Source of the DNA: Persicitalea jodogahamensis
Lineage (GTDB): Bacteria > Bacteroidota > Bacteroidia > Cytophagales > Spirosomataceae
DNA: 64,000 nucleotides
Assembly (NCBI RefSeq): GCF_014651615.1
Contig: NZ_BMXF01000001.1
Coordinates: 682,001-746,000 of the forward strand
Direction of reading: 5' to 3'
Part shown: positions 61,926 to 64,000 of the stretch, piece after piece
Position numbering within the stretch: position 1 is the stretch's first letter
Layout of the letters: every line of letters starts with the position of its first letter
The notes under the pieces: generated by a model
What the model saw: the letters and a program-made list of their open reading frames with translations, nothing else
Told to the model about the DNA's origin: nothing
Databases searched by the model: none
Position numbers and translations under genes: made by a program

Positions 61926-61965
61926 GACTATGGCTCATTCACTCAAATTGAGTGAATGAGGAGTC
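61926..61965 (+). terminator. Long hairpin with 13-bp perfect stem, plus-strand terminator candidate
   Basis: CTCATTCACTCAA (61934-61946) pairs perfectly with 61948-61960 around one base; an outer GACT/AGTC pair (61926-61929, 61962-61965) extends it, and TATTTTTG follows directly on the plus strand. There is no plus-strand gene close upstream except the MFS gene, whose message would first cross the 2OG oxygenase gene in antisense. Confidence 0.55.
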
Positions 61966-62068
61966 TATTTTTGATACTAAACTTTAAAGTCAAATCCGAT
62001 ACTGGTCCTACTTTGCAGAGGTTTTGGGGTGTTGGCAGTGGTAATGAATTGGACAGAGGGAAAAGAAT

Positions 62069-62405
62069 ATGCCTGTAATGACTGATCATGGCGGTGCCGA
62101 GCTGAGTAACCTATCAATGGAACATATAAAGATCGAAATCGGGTTCTGGTTGCTCACAGACTACTGGGGGAAAGGGGCCATGTCAGAAACTTTCAGCCAT
62201 ATCTGTCGTTACGGTTTTGACCACTCATCCTGCGCAGAATCAAATGATTTGTGGAAACCGGAAATGTAAACGGTAACGATTCTTTACCAAATTCGATTTC
62301 CGGCATGAAGGTACGATGGCTGACTGGGAAGTGAAAAACGGCAAATTTATCAGCCTGAATGTGTACGACAAGCTGAGTGAGGATTCAGCGATGAAATCGG
62401 CCTAG
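62069..62405 (+). pseudogene. Decayed RimJ/RimL-type GNAT acetyltransferase
   Basis: Three reading frames in turn encode parts of one GNAT protein. From 62069 a frame gives IKIEIGFWLLTDYWGKGAMS and then HICRYGFD. Near 62232 a second frame gives FVETGNVN after a stop codon. From about 62287 a third frame gives FFTKFDFRHEGTMADWEV and KNGKFISLNVYDKL, ending in TAG at 62403. These are the motif A, motif B and C-terminal strands of ribosomal-protein-type acetyltransferases in correct order. The N-terminal half is missing and at least two frame changes and a stop break the rest, so no active enzyme can be made. Confidence 0.75.
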
Positions 62406-62726
62406 CCGCTCAGATTCATACCTGCCATCTGCTGCTTATCATCTTCATATCTGGTAAAAGTACCCTTTGAATTCTCTGCAACCTGCTAATAATCAATCTT
62501 CCCTCTACTTCTGCAAAATCAAATTATAAAACCAACGGCCAAAGAATTAACTTTGCGATTTGAAACTCAGTCTGACTGACAATCTGGCATTCAGCGGCTT
62601 TCGGGCGTATTATTTTTCAAAACATTAATTGGAAAAGTTTCGCCGCTCGCATGCGTTCAAATTTTGTTCGATAAATTGACGATACCCTTGACCAGGAGCG
62701 GCTTCAACACTATATAAGAAATCACC
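62406..62726 (+). promoter_or_regulatory. secA upstream region with candidate -7 element
   Basis: 321 bases with no gene. A TAACTTTG at 62548-62555 matches TAnnTTTG and would give a leader of about 165 bases before the secA ATG. I find no -33 TTG at the expected spacing and no hairpin resembling the secM or other known secA regulators. Confidence 0.4.
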
Positions 62727-64000
62727 ATGTTAAAAATATTCAGTAAACTCTTCGGCACTAAGGCCGATCGCGACTTGAAGGAACTCACGCCCTATGTGGG
62801 TCGTATTAACGCTGAGTTCGAGCAGTTGGCCTCTATTTCCAACGACGAACTGCGGCAGCGGGCTACTGACCTGCGCGCATACATCGCTGAGCAACTCAAA
62901 CCAATCGACGACCAAATAGCTACGCTCAAGCAGCAGGCAGAGGACGAGCCAGACGTAGATAGCAAGGAAGCGATATTCAAGCAAATCGATGATCTTGGCG
63001 AGGAGCGCAACCAAGAGTTGGAGAAAGTGCTGGAAGAAATTCTGCCAAAAGGTTTTGCTATCGTCAAGGAAACGGCCCGTCGCTTCAAGGAAAATGACCA
63101 ATTGGAGGTGACCGCTTCCTTCTTCGACCGCGAAGTGGCAGCGAAGAAGTCGCACGTTACAATCGACGGCGAGAAAGCCATTTGGCAGAGTACCTGGAAT
63201 GTGATCGGCCAGCCTACCCGCTGGCAGATGGTGCATTATGATGTACAGCTGGTAGGGGGTGTAGTGCTGCACAAGGGTAAAATTGCTGAAATGGCCACAG
63301 GTGAAGGTAAAACACTGGTAGCCACGCTGCCCGCTTTCCTCAATGCCCTGGCCGGACTAGGCGTTCACATTGTAACGGTAAACGACTACCTTGCCAAACG
63401 TGATGCGGAATGGAATGCCCCTTTGTTCGAGTTTCATGGCATGAGCGTGGACTGTATCGACCGCCACGAACCCAATACTTTGGCCCGGCGCAACGCTTAC
63501 AAAGCTGACCTGACGTACGGTACCAACAACGAATTCGGCTTTGACTACCTCCGTGACAATATGTCTCGCTCGCCGGAGGAGCTCGTGCAGCGGAAGCACC
63601 ACTTTGCAATGGTGGATGAAGTTGACTCCGTGCTGATCGACGACGCCCGGACTCCCCTTATTATCAGTGGTCCTGTGCCGAGAGGCGACGAGCAGGAGTA
63701 TATGGAACTCAAGCCTCGTGTAGCCCGTATCGTGGAAGCGCAGCGTAAGCTGACCATGGAACTGCTAAACGACGCACGGAAAAAGATTGCTGCCGGAGAT
63801 AAGGAAGAGGGTGGATTGGCACTGTTCCGTGCTTTCCGCGGAACGCCTAAGTATAAACCTCTCATCAAGTTTTTGAGTGAGGGCGGTATGAAAGCCCTTT
63901 TGCAGGAAACCGAGGGTATCTATTTGGCCGAAAATCAGAAACGGATGCCCGAAGCTGACGCGCCACTTTACTTCACCATCGACGAGCGGCAAAACAGCAT
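62727..64000 (+). CDS. secA: Preprotein translocase ATPase SecA, N-terminal part (3' end outside window)
   Basis: The frame is open from the ATG at 62727 to the window end (about 424 codons), so this is the 5' part of a gene of roughly 1,100 codons in Bacteroidota. The N-terminus [20 protein letters not shown] is typical. Walker A is [44 protein letters not shown] and the DEAD-type [20 protein letters not shown] are NBD1 motifs. A lineage-typical insertion (about 50-90) follows the first helices. SecA powers export of unfolded proteins through SecYEG. Confidence 0.96.
   Translation, partial: MLKIFSKLFGTKADRDLKELTPYVGRINAEFEQLASISNDELRQRATDLRAYIAEQLKPIDDQIATLKQQAEDEPDVDSKEAIFKQIDDLGEERNQELEKVLEEILPKGFAIVKETARRFKENDQLEVTASFFDREVAAKKSHVTIDGEKAIWQSTWNVIGQPTRWQMVHYDVQLVGGVVLHKGKIAEMATGEGKTLVATLPAFLNALAGLGVHIVTVNDYLAKRDAEWNAPLFEFHGMSVDCIDRHEPNTLARRNAYKADLTYGTNNEFGFDYLRDNMSRSPEELVQRKHHFAMVDEVDSVLIDDARTPLIISGPVPRGDEQEYMELKPRVARIVEAQRKLTMELLNDARKKIAAGDKEEGGLALFRAFRGTPKYKPLIKFLSEGGMKALLQETEGIYLAENQKRMPEADAPLYFTIDERQNS

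Noticed and set aside
62570-62610. Possible sigma-54 promoter before secA
   Set aside because: The GG and GC of the candidate are one base too close for the -24/-12 pattern.
62730-63272. Minus-strand frame over the start of secA
   Set aside because: The plus strand encodes an unmistakable SecA N-terminus, with Walker A and DEAD motifs further on.
1-64000. Frequent GGTACT/AGTACC hexamers as a possible genome-wide signal
   Set aside because: A hand count in the first 6 kb gave about seven, roughly twice chance. Most are in coding sequence and could reflect codon preference, so I cannot claim a signal without a full count.

Overview
This window looks like chromosomal DNA of a Bacteroidota bacterium, most likely Cytophagales near Spirosomataceae/Cytophagaceae (inference). 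The grounds are a SusC/SusD pair, a further TonB-dependent receptor, Bacteroidota-type LptD, MlaD and SecA, a TPR-fronted histidine kinase, FG-GAP/ASPIC proteins, several TAnnTTTG -7 elements upstream of genes, and little sign of Shine-Dalgarno sequences. I see no rRNA, tRNA, CRISPR array, prophage or complete insertion sequence.

Layout. 1-1.4 kb: the RecQ 3' end, then an intact DUF2281 antitoxin followed by a VapC toxin cut off after 15 codons. 1.4-6.6 kb: a ChbG/YdjC-like deacetylase and a sodium:solute symporter, then myo-inositol oxygenase facing KDG kinase and KDPG aldolase, which form a partial route from myo-inositol to pyruvate via glucuronate. 6.7-13.3 kb: a minus-strand envelope-polysaccharide operon (UDP-galactopyranose mutase, Wza, CpsB-type phosphatase, Wzc-type kinase, NeuB-like synthase, uridine kinase). 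13.4-19.9 kb: an OmpA-family protein, Tgt without the usual zinc cysteines, a glycosyltransferase, a TPR histidine kinase and a tiny membrane protein.

19.9-23.8 kb is one of the two regions most worth a second look: an operon of two tandem secreted caspase-like proteins that both lack the catalytic histidine, followed by a secreted papain-like protease. 23.9-41 kb holds a TonB receptor, MsrB, an M43 metalloprotease, an unfamiliar secreted beta-propeller-like protein, an acyl-CoA carboxyltransferase, an envelope block (MlaD, amidase, divergent LptD), a 2-oxoadipate dioxygenase (DUF1338), ArgH, and a cytochrome c/VCBS fusion overlapping argH.

41.1-52.6 kb is the second such region: SusCD preceded, in the same direction, by an operon of three exported proteins (cytochrome c/copper monooxygenase-like, a giant FG-GAP/ASPIC protein, and a vanadium haloperoxidase/PAP2 protein). 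It looks like a surface oxidative module attached to an uptake system. 52.7-64 kb: an S41-protease lipoprotein overlapping argB, truncated haemoglobin, an FAD oxidoreductase with a golvesin-like tail, a YjjG nucleotidase, a CrtA-like protein, GNAT-ArfB, an MFS transporter overlapping a 2OG oxygenase tail to tail, a decayed GNAT gene, and the 5' part of secA, which runs off the window.

Gene functions come from reading the proteins by eye against known families; no database search was run. Promoters are motif matches, not measured start sites.
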